A stretch of DNA of 64,000 nucleotides from Dromiciops gliroides (Eukaryota > Chordata > Mammalia > Microbiotheria > Microbiotheriidae), in NCBI RefSeq assembly GCF_019393635.1, contig NC_057861.1, positions 76,205,327-76,269,326 on the forward strand, given 5' to 3'. The notes under the pieces are model-generated. The model ran no database searches, was not told the DNA's origin, and saw only the letters and a program-made list of their open reading frames with translations. A program made the translations under genes and the position numbers. Of this stretch, positions 54,440-64,000 are shown piece after piece. Positions within the stretch are counted from its first letter, which is position 1. Every line of letters starts with the position of its first letter.

Positions 54440-54937
54440 CACCATTTCTAAAATTTTGAGCTCTATTTTTTCAAATTCTAGGCTAAGAGTATCTATCAAG
54501 AAACCACCAAGCTGAGGTCACAGGGACTAATTATCTATACCAGTCCTTGTCCTTTCTTTACTTTCTTTACTTACCTTCAGGGTTTGTCCAGGATTCAGCT
54601 TTGGGAAATCCTGACTTCTCAATAGAAGAAATAGACTCACTAATTCTCATATTTATTGACTCATTCCCCTCATCCCAGCTACTATGGGGACAATTCTACT
54701 TTTGTCTTTCATTTAGCTTTTCCCCATAGTAGGGGAAATAAAAGAGGTAGCCAGTGAATTTTATGAGTTAAGTATAGAAGAGGTCGTTTTTTTCCCCACG
54801 CAGAAAGTGATGCTAAACATAAGGGAATCACAGTATGTATTAACAGAATGATTTAAACAGAATTCAGAAACTCAACTCATAGCCAGGTTACAATCTGCTG
54901 AGAGGTGGTAGTAAGCCCCGTGAAGACTTAGTTTGAG
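54440..54937. other. Unassigned stretch
   Basis: Nothing recognised. Confidence 0.35.
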
Positions 54938-55085
54938 GGGGCAGCTATGTGGCACAGTGGATAAAGCACCAGTCCTGGATTCAGGAGGACCTGAGTTCAA
55001 ATCCGGCCTCAGACACTTGACACTTACTAGCTGTGTGACCTTAGGCGGGTCACTTAACTCTCATTGCCCCACCCCCCCAAAAAAA
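54938..55085 (+). mobile_element. WSINE1-type SINE
   Basis: Full-length. AGACTTA on both sides; the tail begins with C7 then A7. Confidence 0.94.
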
Positions 55086-55089
55086 GACT

Positions 55090-55709
55090 TAATAGTTTGG
55101 CAGTTTTGCTAATTGGCCATTTTACCTTCATTTTTACTGAGTAAAGACAAATCAAACACCAAGTATGATTTAAATATGAAGTTCTTTTCTGTTGCTCCTC
55201 TGCTTTCTCTCTCTGTGATGCCAACACTTCCCTTGATGCCAGTCCACTCTTGCTACTGCAACTATAATCATTTACTCTGGTGGGCACTGAAGACACTGCC
55301 TCACTGGCCTCTCAGAACCTCATGACCTTCTGAAACTCACAAGGTTGCCTGGACTTGCCCATCTCATGTCTGCTGTTTAATCTCCTTGTTTGGGTGGATC
55401 CATCCTAGGCATGAAGATGTCTGGATAGCATGAGCATATTATGGTTGTATGGTTACAAGATAGGGGAGACTTCTACTATTCCTCCTCCCAACTCTGCTGG
55501 GCACAACTCTAAATAATTCTTACATGTTAAATCAATAAAAGAAGAGGAACCTTGAGAAGAAGATCACACCTTATTATATCTACAGAATTCTGACTCAGCA
55601 ACCAATCACAGGGACTCAACTAGCAATGAAGTTTATATAGAGGAAAGCAGGCAGAAGATCTACTTTCCAGGTAGTCACCAGAAATGGCATGGTCAGTCTG
55701 GGTTCTTTC
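55090..55709. other. Unassigned stretch
   Basis: Nothing recognised between the SINE and the hAT element. Confidence 0.35.
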
Positions 55710-55717
55710 ATCTAGGG

Positions 55718-55917
55718 CAATGGTTTACAAAGTATGCATGGGTTCCTGGGGGGGTCTCTGCAAAGTCAAACCTAATTTTGTAATAATACTAAAATGCTTT
55801 TATTCCTAATATAGCTAATACCTATAGATATAACCCATATAAACAGAAGTTTGGGGGGATCCTTATTATTTTTAAGGGATAAAGGAATCTTGAGAACAAA
55901 AAAAATTGAGAACCACA
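55718..55917. mobile_element. Short non-autonomous hAT (Charlie-like) element with exact duplication
   Basis: Flanked by ATCTAGGG at 55710-55717 and again at 55918-55925. Left end CAATGGTTTACAAAGT and reverse-complemented right end TGTGGTTCTCAAT form degenerate Charlie-type terminal repeats. Length 200 bp. Confidence 0.8.
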
Positions 55918-55925
55918 ATCTAGGG

Positions 55926-56734
55926 TATGGTAAATTCCCAATCATAATTCATCAAAATGGCTTGTGTCTACTCCATTCTCATTGATATTATAATCTCTTT
56001 TCCAAATTGGAATGATTTGAAAGGGACTACATAGTCACATTATGGTACAGAGCGCATTTACTGGTAAGTAAAAGATAACAACAAAATTCCCTACTGGATG
56101 AGCCTGGCCGCTCCTAGAAAGGTCTGAAATTACAACTCCCTCTGCTTTCCCAAGTCTTTGGAGCCTGTAGGGAGACCCACATGATTTCACTAGAGAAGGA
56201 GAGAATGGTCCCCCACCTCCCATGGGAAAGGGAAGAATAATTTCACCAAAAGTTTCCCAATTTTCTCTCCTGATATTCACCAAGTTGGGCACCAGAAGTT
56301 CAAAGGTCAGGAGCTATCTTGGGTTACCCCAAGGAGCTGCTACAATGGGTTCCACACCCCCCCAGCACCTAGCACTATCTCTGGCTGACAGAATCTCTTG
56401 GTGGTCTCCTGTATGTCTCTGGGGGGTGGGGGGGCTCCAGCATCATAAGCAGTCCCAGAATCACCTAAAGCTTCCGTATTTCCTGCTCTGATCCACGGAT
56501 ATCTAGGAGAGCAGGAATTCTGGGCATTGTGAAAGTTCCCTATTTAAGAGAGTCATCCTCCCCCTATGCCATGCCATACACTCACAGGCTAAACTGCTTT
56601 GCCCTCCGCCATATTTAGAATGTTGTTCCTAACAAGCCTTTCTTCTTTTTAAAACATCTCTCTGCTTCATGACATTAAATAACCTCTCCATTAGCTTCCT
56701 GAAACTACTTTCTACTCCCCAGAAAGCTCACTCA
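55926..56734. other. Unassigned stretch
   Basis: Nothing recognised. Frames of 85-89 codons at 56035-56491 lack motifs. Confidence 0.35.
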
Positions 56735-56940
56735 CAGTGGAAAGAGCATTGACTCTGTAGTCAAAGGTCTTGGGTTCAAATCCCACCTATGATCTACTTG
56801 TATGATCTTGGGCACATTTAATTTTCCCTAGCTAGGCCTCAGTTTCATACTCTGTAAAATGGCAGGGAAGCAGTTAGGAAATGGCCTTTTCTGATGTCTT
56901 TTCTGATTATATCTACTTAGCACTTTCAGGATGGGTTTTC
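56735..56940 (+). mobile_element. Old MIR-type SINE
   Basis: AGTGGAAAGAGCATTGACTC, GTTCAAATCCCACC, GATCTTGGGCACATTTAA, GCCTCAGTTTCATACTCTG, TAAAATGG. Confidence 0.7.
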
Positions 56941-57002
56941 TTTTCTGGAGATAAAAGATATTATGTCTGAGTAAGCCTGGGGGCTTAGAATCAATCGTTA
57001 GA

Positions 57003-57150
57003 GGGGCAGCTAGATGGTACAGTGGATAGAGCACTGGCCCTGGAGTCAGGAGGACCTGAGTTCAAATCCAGCCTCAGACCCTTTACACTTATTGGCTGTG
57101 TGACCCTAGGCAAGTCACTTAACCCCAATTGCCTAACCAAAAGAAAAAAT
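57003..57150 (+). mobile_element. WSINE1-type SINE
   Basis: Full-length. GTTAGA lies on both sides. Confidence 0.94.
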
Positions 57151-57534
57151 AAATAATAAAAAATAAAATAGTTAGAAGCTTAGGGGAATAAAGTGAGGAA
57201 ACTGGTCTTAAACTTTACATGCCTATCAAAAAACTTGAGGCCAGGGCACCCCTGGATAAATACAAGCTGATTTTTTTAAGTCATAGAAGTGAAATGGAGG
57301 AAGTCATGTTGTTGGAAATAAAAACCAGTCCTTCATGAAGAAAGGAGGGAGGGATTTACTAGGGAAAGTCACAACTAGGAAAAAGGATTGGGGGGGGGGG
57401 CGGTCCTGAGCCGGGTCAGGCAAGTTCTCTGGGTCAGGGAATGATTGACAGCTCAGTCTACCTTGCTCACCAGTACCATCTAGTGGCTTATAATTTCAAT
57501 CATTCACCCTATTTGTGTAGTTCTTTCTAAGGTA
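57151..57534. other. Unassigned stretch
   Basis: Contains a G10 run (57390-57400) and GAGCCGGGTCAGGCAAG; nothing else recognised. Confidence 0.35.
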
Positions 57535-57960
57535 TAGGTGGGAGTATGCTGGTGTCAGCTTTCCAGAGAGCCAATTGGTTTTTTTGTTTGTTTGGGGTTT
57601 TTTGGGGTTTTTTTGCAGGGCAATGAGGGGTAAGTGACTTGCTCAGGGTCACACAACTAGTAAGTGTCAAGTGTCTGAGGCCGGATTTGAACTCAGGTAC
57701 TCCTGAATCCAGGGCCGGTTCTTTATCCATTGTGCCACCTAGCTGCCCCCAGAGAGCCAATTGTTAAATTTTCATTGTGAGTATTTACATCTCAGAAATT
57801 GGTGAAGCTTCATATCAGGGCTTGGTTTATTTTGTTGATTGTCTAGACTTAAGAAAGTGATGGACAAAATATTAATAATGCAGATTAAATTTTAAAGTGT
57901 TTCGTGCAGATATCTTTCACACACACAGCTGGTTATTAAACACTAACACACTACTACTGA
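57535..57960. mobile_element. hAT-like repeat, copy B, split by a WSINE
   Basis: Homologous to 9867-10110 (see shared words there). Its left part, from TAGGTGGGAGTATGCTGG, is separated from the remainder by a WSINE at 57578-57748. Confidence 0.55.
57578..57748 (-). mobile_element. WSINE1-type SINE inside hAT-like copy B
   Basis: Exact 15-bp target duplication CCAGAGAGCCAATTG at 57563-57577 and 57749-57763. The poly-T end is varied by G. Confidence 0.96.
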
Positions 57961-58081
57961 GTACAGGGTCTCTTCTCTTCTCTTCTTTACCAGAGTACCC
58001 CTGCACTTTAGTAAAGGAGGAAAAAAACAGGTGGATAAGTAGGAAATGTTTTTATGTCTCCCAGGATCGATCTACATTGTG

Positions 58082-58520
58082 CATTATTAGATAGAGCACT
58101 GGAGCTAAAATCAGCAATACTTGAGTTCAAATCCAGTCCAGACACTTGCTATATGACCCTGGGCAGGTCACTTAACCTGTTTCCCTCAGTTTCATCAACT
58201 GTAAAATGGATAATAATAGTACCTACTTTTCAGGTTTGTTGTGAGGATCAAATGAGATAATATTTGGGTTTGTTTGTTTTTTTTTTTTTTAGTGAGGCAA
58301 TTGGGGTTAAGTGACTTGCCCAGGGTCACACAGCTAGTAAGTGTTAAGTGTATGAGGCCGGATTTGAACCCAGGTACTCCTGACTCCAGGGCCAGTGCTC
58401 TATCCACTGCGCCACCTAGCTGCCCCAATATTCGGGTTTTTTAATAATATTTGTAAAGAAAGCACTTAATACAGTGCCTGGCATATAGCAGGTGCTATGT
58501 AAATGCTTGTTCTTTTCTCT
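58082..58520 (+). mobile_element. MIR/Ther-type CORE-SINE, near full length, split by WSINE
   Basis: tRNA-side TTAGATAGAGCACTGGAGC, CORE CCCTGGGCAGGTCACTTAAC, GTTGTGAGGATCAAATGAG, then after the WSINE CACTTAATACAGTGCCTGG and GCAGGTGCTATGTAAATGC. Confidence 0.9.
58274..58427 (-). mobile_element. WSINE1-type SINE inside MIR
   Basis: AATATTYGGGTTT on both sides. Confidence 0.96.
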
Positions 58521-58559
58521 TGCCCACCCTAAGGAACCCACTAGTTGGTCCAAGCTCAA

Positions 58560-58680
58560 GCTACTCCTTTTGAAAAAGCACCTGCAGTACTTACTTTGCT
58601 GGGCTATTGTGAAGAAAACTCTTTGTCAAGTATAAGGTGCTATATAAATGTTATCTATTACTGTTGCAAGAATCAACCTC
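58560..58680 (+). mobile_element. MIR-like 3' fragment
   Basis: GTACTTACTTTGCTGGGCTA, TTGTGAAGAAAACTC, AAGGTGCTATATAAATGTTA. Confidence 0.5.
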
Positions 58681-58734
58681 ATGGGTTTATTGTCAGGAAA
58701 TCTCTCTTTAATGTACTATATAAATGTAGTTTAC

Positions 58735-59190
58735 TATAGAAAAAATGATGAGCAGGATGCTATCAGAAAAGCCTGGAAAGACTTACATGAGCTGATGCAA
58801 AGTAAAATGTACTGTATACAAAGTAATAGCAATACTGTAAGATGATCTGTTGTGAATGACTATTTTCAGTAATGCAATGATCCAAGACAACTCTGAAGGA
58901 CTTGTGAAAAAATGCAATCCATCTACAGAGAAAGAACTGATGAAACATAATTATTTTGTTAGTTCCTTTATCTGAAGGGTTTTTTGTCTGTTTTCTTTCA
59001 CAACCTGGCTAATGTGGAAATTTTTTGCATGACTACACATGTATAACTTATATTGAATTGCTTGAGTTCTTAAGAGGGGTGGGGAGGGAGGGAGGAAGAG
59101 AATTTGGAACACAAAGTTCTAAAAAATTGATTTTGACATTTGGTTTTACATGTAGTTTGGGAAAATAAAAAATTCTAAATAGAAAATTTT
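58735..59190 (+). mobile_element. L1 3' UTR fragment
   Basis: GATGAGCAGGATGCTATCAG, GCCTGGAAAGACTTACATGA, CTACACATGTATAACTTAT, GGGAGGGAGGGAGG, GGTTTTACATGTAGTTTGGG and A tail. Confidence 0.85.
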
Positions 59191-59449
59191 TAAAAAAGAA
59201 AAAGCACCTGAAGGATATCAGCATAAGTAGAAACAGACCAGCTCAGATTTTCCCATGCCTCCCAGCCTTCTCTCAGAGAATTAAAAATCATCCCAAGTTC
59301 CATTTCATTTCATTTATTCTAGGGTATAAAATATTAATTTGTCAATTATGGATACATTTATTTAAATGGCTCCTGCACTAGTTCCCAAGTGATTTTCATC
59401 TTCCCAATTTCTTGTGACTATGAGTTCACATTATATATTAGGGTACAAG

Positions 59450-60040
59450 AAAAATATGAATTGGTCTCAGGCTATGCATAGAGGGTGCTCAAAAAGGACT
59501 TTGAAGATAAAGCAAGAGAGGTAGAGGAAAAAATGGAAAGAGAAATGAGAGTGATGCAGGAAAGTCATGAGAAAAAGTCAACAGTTTGAAAAGCCAAATG
59601 GAAAAGCTCTCTGAGGAAAATAATTGCCTAAGAGTTAGGATTGAACAAACGGAAGCTTGTGACTTTATGAGAAACCAAGACACAGAGAAAACCAGGAAGA
59701 CTTGTGTGAACTGATACAGAGTGAAACGAACTGAATTGAATCCGGAAAACAATTTATGCAATGATAATAAACTATAAAGGAAAAAAAAAGAATTTAAGAA
59801 TTGTTTTAACAGCTTAAAGATTTGAGACTACATTTCCTGAGGACTATTAATGAAACATGCGGTACCCATCTCCTGACATAGAGGCGATGGACTCAAGATG
59901 CACAATGAGACATATTTTAGGATGCAGCCAATGCAGGAATCTGTTTTGCTTGACTATACATATTTACTAAAAAAGGGTTTCTTTTTTTTTTTCCTTTTCA
60001 GTTGGAGGAAGGAAAAAAATAAATGCTTGTTAATTAAATA
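59450..60040 (+). mobile_element. Internally deleted L1 (ORF1 coiled coil joined to 3' UTR)
   Basis: 59490-59665 translates as a glutamate/lysine-rich coil (AREVEEKMEREMRVMQESHE) like L1 ORF1. It then passes directly into L1 3' UTR sequence (GAACTGATACAGAGTGAAAC, TGACTATACATATTTACTAA, AATAAATGC). ORF2 is missing and orientation is constant. Confidence 0.65.
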
Positions 60041-60333
60041 AATACATTAAGGAATCATTTCACTAACATCCAGGCTCCTGGACAGCATCCCAGGTGGAAA
60101 TTATCTGCTCCTGGTAATTTAGCAGAATGGTAACTGGAGCATCTAAAATCTTGGCATTCTCCATTACTACCCCTCCTGAAATCCCCCCACTTAGCACACT
60201 GCCTTCTCTTGCTGGTACCTGGCATGTCTCCCTGGTGCCTTTGGCATCTAGGCAGCCTCTGCCTCACCAGCATTTCAAACTCAGCTCTGACCTATGGACA
60301 TCCAAGCAAAAAAAGGAGAATCCCCTCCTTCCA

Positions 60334-60485
60334 TTTTTTTTGTTTGTTTTGTGGGGGGGGGAGGAATGGGGGTTAAGTGACTTGCCCAGGGTCACACCGC
60401 TAGTAAGTGTCAAGGCCGAATTTGAACTCAGGTACTCCTGAATCCAGGACTGGTGCTTTATCCACTGTGCCACCTAGCAGCCCCC
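60334..60485 (-). mobile_element. WSINE1-type SINE with small deletion
   Basis: CCTTCCATTT on both sides. The GTGTCTGA after GTCA in the CORE is missing. Confidence 0.94.
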
Positions 60486-60489
60486 CTTC

Positions 60490-60945
60490 CATTTAACAGG
60501 AAGAATGGCCCCCAATCTGCATGGGGAATGTGGTCATGACCTTGCTGTATCATCTCTCTCTGGTTTCAATCTCTCTCTGGTTTGTCTCCTCACTGTATCT
60601 CCTGTCATTCAGTCCCTAATAGAATCCCAGTTTCTCTCTGTCATCTAACCCTATCTCATCTGCATGAGCATCCCCATCACTCGCCCCATCAGTCATCCTT
60701 GACTTTGTTCCTACTACACCCCTGCATCAGAATCTCCATAAAGATTAAGATGGTTGCCCTCAATCAACTGTCCACTGACATCATGAGATTGGGATAGATA
60801 ACTATGACTGACTGTTCACAAAGAATTCTGGATGAAGGAAGGGGAATGAGCCTGGTCAAGAGGTAGAGGATTCATCTTGGCACCATATGGACTTTTTCCA
60901 AAGTCAAATATTTAGTCAACCATAGACCTTTGTCTTATACTTGTT
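60490..60945. other. Unassigned stretch, pyrimidine-rich
   Basis: CTCTCTCTGGTTT/CATCAC-type words; low complexity similar to 34280-34800. Nothing else recognised. Confidence 0.35.
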
Positions 60946-61137
60946 GTTCAGCCATTTCAATTGTTTTCAGTCATATCCCTTTGTGACCCCATTTGGGGTT
61001 TTCTTTGCAAAGATACTGGAGTGGTCTGCCATTTCCTTCTTCAGTTCATTTTACAGGTGAGGAAACTGAGGCAAACAGCTTTAAGTGACTTGTCCAGGGT
61101 CACACAGCTAGTTGGTGTCTGAGGCCTGACTCTGTTC
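60946..61137 (-). mobile_element. MAR1-type CORE-SINE, head missing
   Basis: TTGTTGTTCAGCCATTTCAA, GACCCCATTTGGGGTTTTC, AGATACTGGAGTGGTCTGCC, CAGGGTCACACAGCTAG, ending before the tRNA-like head. Confidence 0.88.
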
Positions 61138-61139
61138 TC

Positions 61140-61494
61140 TTGAAGGCTTCCCTACAAAAACGCTAAGAGGAAACTAAGGCTGCTACTGCTGCTGCTGCTT
61201 CCATTAACAATACAGTTGATGCAAGGCCAAGAGAGAATATAACCAGTGGGAGTGGTACAGGTCAGACCAGATTTGGTAGGTTGCTCCCAAATGCCCCTCA
61301 GAGACAATATCCCTCTTCTGGGAATCTGTCAGAGAAGGAAGCAATTGTCCAGACTTCTCTCTGAGAGAGGAGTTAGAGAAGCCAGTTCTCTGCTCCATTT
61401 GGCAGAGCCCTCCACTGCCTGTGTATACCCACATACTGTTCCCCTCCCCCTGTCGCTCTGTTCTTTTCCTGGATACTGTTTGTTCCTACTGTTA
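61140..61494. other. Unassigned stretch
   Basis: A short CTG run (61182-61199); otherwise nothing recognised. Confidence 0.35.
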
Positions 61495-61496
61495 TA

Positions 61497-62276
61497 CAGA
61501 GTGTCCCAAAAGGTTTAAGCTTTAATAATTTTATAAATATAAATGCTTATAATTTTTTACAAAAAATAATATTCAAAAGGTTAATTAATTAAATTTTAAA
61601 ATATTGATGTTACTTATTAAAATTCAATGTAACCACCCATCTTATGCTATAGATTACTCTAGGTGACTTTTAAACTTTTTTAAAACTTTAATTAGCTTCT
61701 GTTCAATGGCTGAAAGGATTACATTTGTAATCCTAGCTTTAAGATCATCCTGGAAATGAGGTTTTAGTAAATAACCAACAGTTTTAACATGAACCCACCA
61801 AAAAAAATATAATGGAGATAGATCAAGTGACCAGGGTGGCCATTAATCTATCAGTTTAAGAAAGTATCATCCAGAAAGGGCCACACAAGTGGCCATAATG
61901 ACATCATCATTATAATAATAATAATGATAACATAAATGACAGTGTGCTCCATCTTGTTATAAAAATGAAAATTTTATTATTTAAAATTCACAAATTAAAT
62001 AACTGTCAAAGAAATAGAAATAAAATTTCAGATGATCTTTTTTTGTAAGTTTGTAGCATTTCTACTCCTGAAGTTCTTGAAGCTTTAAATTGCCCTGACT
62101 TTTTTTTTTTTTTTTGGTGAGGCAATTGGGGTTAAGTGATTTGCCCAGGGTCACACAGCTAGTAAGTGTTAAGTGTCTGAGGCCGGATTTGAACTCAGGT
62201 ACTCCTGAATCCAGGTCCTGTGCTTTATCCATTGCACCATCTAGCTGCCCCGCCCTAAGACTTTTGAGACACTCTG
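61497..62276 (-). mobile_element. Tc1/mariner-superfamily transposon with decayed, internally deleted transposase
   Basis: The ends are inverted repeats: CAGAGTGTCCCAAAAGGTTT at the left and, reverse-complemented from the right, CAGAGTGTCTCAAAAGTCTT. Both are flanked by TA. On the minus strand, remnants of the DDE/D transposase survive: QDGAHCH at about 61956-61936 (second catalytic Asp, preceded by a stop where Gln is expected) and WPPWSLDLSPLYFF at about 61842-61800 (third catalytic Asp, the usual DFF changed to YFF). Then comes a helix ending at a stop at 61654. Spacing between the two Asp codons is 43 codons if no indels occurred; an ATT run between them may have expanded it. The N-terminal half is missing and a WSINE sits at 62099-62252. 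Confidence 0.85.
62099..62252 (-). mobile_element. WSINE1-type SINE inside the mariner element
   Basis: Full-length, with a poly-T start (A tail on the SINE strand). GCCCTGAC before it and GCCCTAAGAC after it look like a decayed duplication. The insertion postdates the mariner. Confidence 0.93.
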
Positions 62277-62280
62277 TATG

Positions 62281-62550
62281 AAGAAATTAAATGGCTATCC
62301 ACCCGTGTTGTGTGGACAGTGTTCTCTGCAGAAATGGTAAATGGGAGAGAAGGGAAGGCTGAGAAAATAGGAGGATGTATTCTGTACCTGGAATGAGACA
62401 TGGTACAAGAGGCAGAAGAATAATGATTTCTTTCCAGGGAGAACACAGTCCCTTTCAGTTGCTTTGTTGTAGTATTCCTATGCCAGCTTAAGGTGATAAG
62501 TACTAAATAAGTACTTTCGATTCTGAAGTCAATCAAAATCCCCTAGACAA
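62281..62550. other. Unassigned stretch
   Basis: Nothing recognised. Confidence 0.3.
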
Positions 62551-62552
62551 AA

Positions 62553-62585
<33 letters not shown>

Positions 62586-62598
62586 GTATATGTATATA
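62551..62598. repeat. (TA)n microsatellite
   Basis: TA run with CATATA and TGTATA interruptions. Confidence 0.96.
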
Positions 62599-63099
62599 AA
62601 TCGTTCTGATCCAGAGGGGCAGAGAGGAGTTCTCTTCTGGAATCTTTTACTGGGGACCACCTGAGTTCCCTTCATATCTATCTCCCATGGAATTGTTGTC
62701 TCTACCAAGGAGACCAATGCACACAAAATTTACACATGGGAGATAAAGGACAAGTCTAACTCACATAGAGCTCTCCCTATTTTGTATTATGATACTTTGA
62801 CTCACTGATCAGTTTCCCCAAAGCCCCTCTACGTGTCCGTGTCACTCACATAGGAATTAGAATTCCTATGAATCACCTCCCTGTTTCCATCATTTTACCC
62901 CTCACTATGCCCCTATTACTCACAAATTACTGCTACATTTTACTCATAACTCAATATCCCAATCTTCACTATTCTTATTACCTACCTTCTCTATGTATTA
63001 TTCATTCACTCTTCTATCTCCATCACTCCTTCTTCTAAATCCCTATCACCAAAAAAATCAAAACCATTTGTCTCAAGCTCCCTCTTTTCCCCTTCACTT
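62599..63099. other. Unassigned stretch, pyrimidine-rich at right
   Basis: 62770-63100 has degenerate CACTCA/CCCTATTACTCA-type words; low complexity. Confidence 0.35.
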
Positions 63100-63577
63100 C
63101 ATGCCTCCTTGATATTATTTCCCACAATAGCTTCATTCCCTTTTGTCTCCGATGAAGAATTGGCCCTTCTCGCCAAAGCAAACCCCCAGGAACATGTCCC
63201 CTTGATTGCATCCTCTCCCATCTTCTCTGGAAGATTGCTGCCACCATCAAATCTCCCCTCCAAATTTTCAATCACTCCATATCTACTGGTTCCTTTCCTC
63301 CTGCCAACAAATATGACCAAGTCTCTCCCAGCCTTAAAAAGTTTGCAATAGATTGTAATATTTCTAACAGGTTATATTGTTCCTACTCCTTTTGGTTAAA
63401 CTACTTGAAAAAGTCATCTACAACTGGTGCCACCTCTCCTGTATTTTCTTCTAAACTCTGAACTCTGGCTTCTAGACTCATCCTTCAATTGAAACTGATA
63501 TCTCCAAAGTTACCAATGATCTCTCGATTGCCAAATAGAACAGCCTTTTCTCAATCCTAATCCTTCTTGACCTCTCA
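63100..63577 (+). mobile_element. L2 LINE fragment (ORF2, before RT)
   Basis: GATGAAGAATTGGCCCTTCT, CGCCAAAGCAAACCCC, CAAGTCTCTCCCAGCC, CTTGAAAAAGTCATCTACAA, GTTACCAATGATCTCTCGAT in L2 order. Ends abruptly at TCTTGACCTCTCA. Confidence 0.75.
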
Positions 63578-63793
63578 TGTGTGAGAATATTATTATCAGA
63601 GGCCCCCTGCTGAGTGAGCATGAGACCACTCTCAACCAATCAGCTTGAAGCAGTGTGTAAGGCAGTTGGTTTTGTCAGTTGGTTTAGGGAGTTGATGGTT
63701 GGAACCTCGTGAGAGGTGGCACTCTGATCTTCACTCTAGGGTAGTTAGGGTTTTCCTATTCTTTCAGAGACACTTTTTCTCTCTTTGTTAACC

Positions 63794-63797
<4 letters not shown>
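63578..63797. other. Unassigned insertion after L2, possibly an LTR
   Basis: Begins TGTGTGAGAATATTATT where the L2 stops and has an ACCAATCAGC (CCAAT) site. The far end is lost in the TA run, SINE and window edge. Confidence 0.3.

Positions 63798-63829
<32 letters not shown>
63798..63829. repeat. (TA)n microsatellite
   Basis: About 16 TA units, ending in the T tail of a SINE. Confidence 0.96.
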
Positions 63830-63844
<15 letters not shown>

Positions 63845-63982
63845 AGTGAGGCAATTGGGGTTAAGTGACTTGCCCAGGGTCACACAGCTAGTAAGTGTTA
63901 AGTGTCTGACGCTGGATTTGAACTCAGGTAGTCCTGACTCCAGAGCCAGTGCTCTATCCACTGTGCCACCTAGCTGCCCCTC
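63830..63982 (-). mobile_element. WSINE1-type SINE
   Basis: CCTCTAATATAT before the TA run and again at 63983: the target duplication includes the start of the TA run. Confidence 0.95.
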
Positions 63983-64000
63983 CTCTAATATATTTTAATA

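Noticed and set aside
62770..63100. Pyrimidine-rich stretches here, at 34280-34800 and at 60540-60760 as the Ser/Pro-rich SPATC1 exon
   Set aside because: Stops in all frames or no speriolin-like words; composition is degenerate low complexity.

Overview
The window reads as nuclear DNA of a marsupial, most likely an Australian lineage. The main sign is a short tRNA-headed CORE-SINE of the WSINE1 type. It occurs more than forty times on both strands, usually with a 3' A/T tail and often with clear target-site duplications. Longer CORE-SINEs (MAR1 and MIR/Ther types), marsupial-type L1 3' ends, old L2, RTE-like LINEs and several LTR families fill most of the rest. Family names are recalled from general knowledge; no database was searched. 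No bacterial features (operons, CRISPR arrays, insertion sequences) are present.

Only one protein-coding exon of a host gene can be supported: the first coding exon of SPATC1 (speriolin) at 33717-33927 on the + strand. It starts with the speriolin leucine-zipper N-terminus and ends at a GTAAGA splice donor. No later SPATC1 exon was recognised in the following 30 kb, so intron 1 probably runs off the right edge. Everything else is intergenic (left half) or probably intronic (right half) repeat sequence.

Layout. 1-13 kb: L2 fragments split by SINEs, a long alternating purine/pyrimidine tract with a GATA microsatellite, a SINE-L1-SINE composite, an RTE fragment, one copy of a hAT-like repeat, and a minus-strand LTR inserted in L2. 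13-23 kb: nested CORE-SINEs, an LTR, L1 pieces, a hAT MITE and a solo LTR with a 4-bp duplication. 23-33 kb: a U6 pseudogene, two opposed ERV leader fragments (the + copy with a proline-type primer-binding site), an LTR split by an L1, a related LTR, and a duplicated L2/SINE junction. 33.5-34 kb: SPATC1 exon 1. 34-48 kb: minus-strand L1 and L2, a decayed PNMA-like gag sequence (38.4-39.1 kb), an RTE fragment, the 5' half of an L1, a Ty3/gypsy pol fossil split by an L1 (42.8-44.3 kb), and a 1.4-kb L1. 48-64 kb: SINEs, a CCAAT-rich solo LTR, a hAT element with an exact 8-bp duplication, a second hAT-like copy, an internally deleted L1, and a mariner-type transposon with terminal inverted repeats and transposase remnants.

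The most interesting items are the PNMA-like gag fossil, the gypsy pol fossil on the same strand 4-6 kb away, the mariner remnant, and several nested insertions whose target-site duplications give a relative order of events. Coordinates of repeats are read by eye and are usually good to about 5-20 bases; edges of decayed L2, RTE and unclassified pieces are looser.
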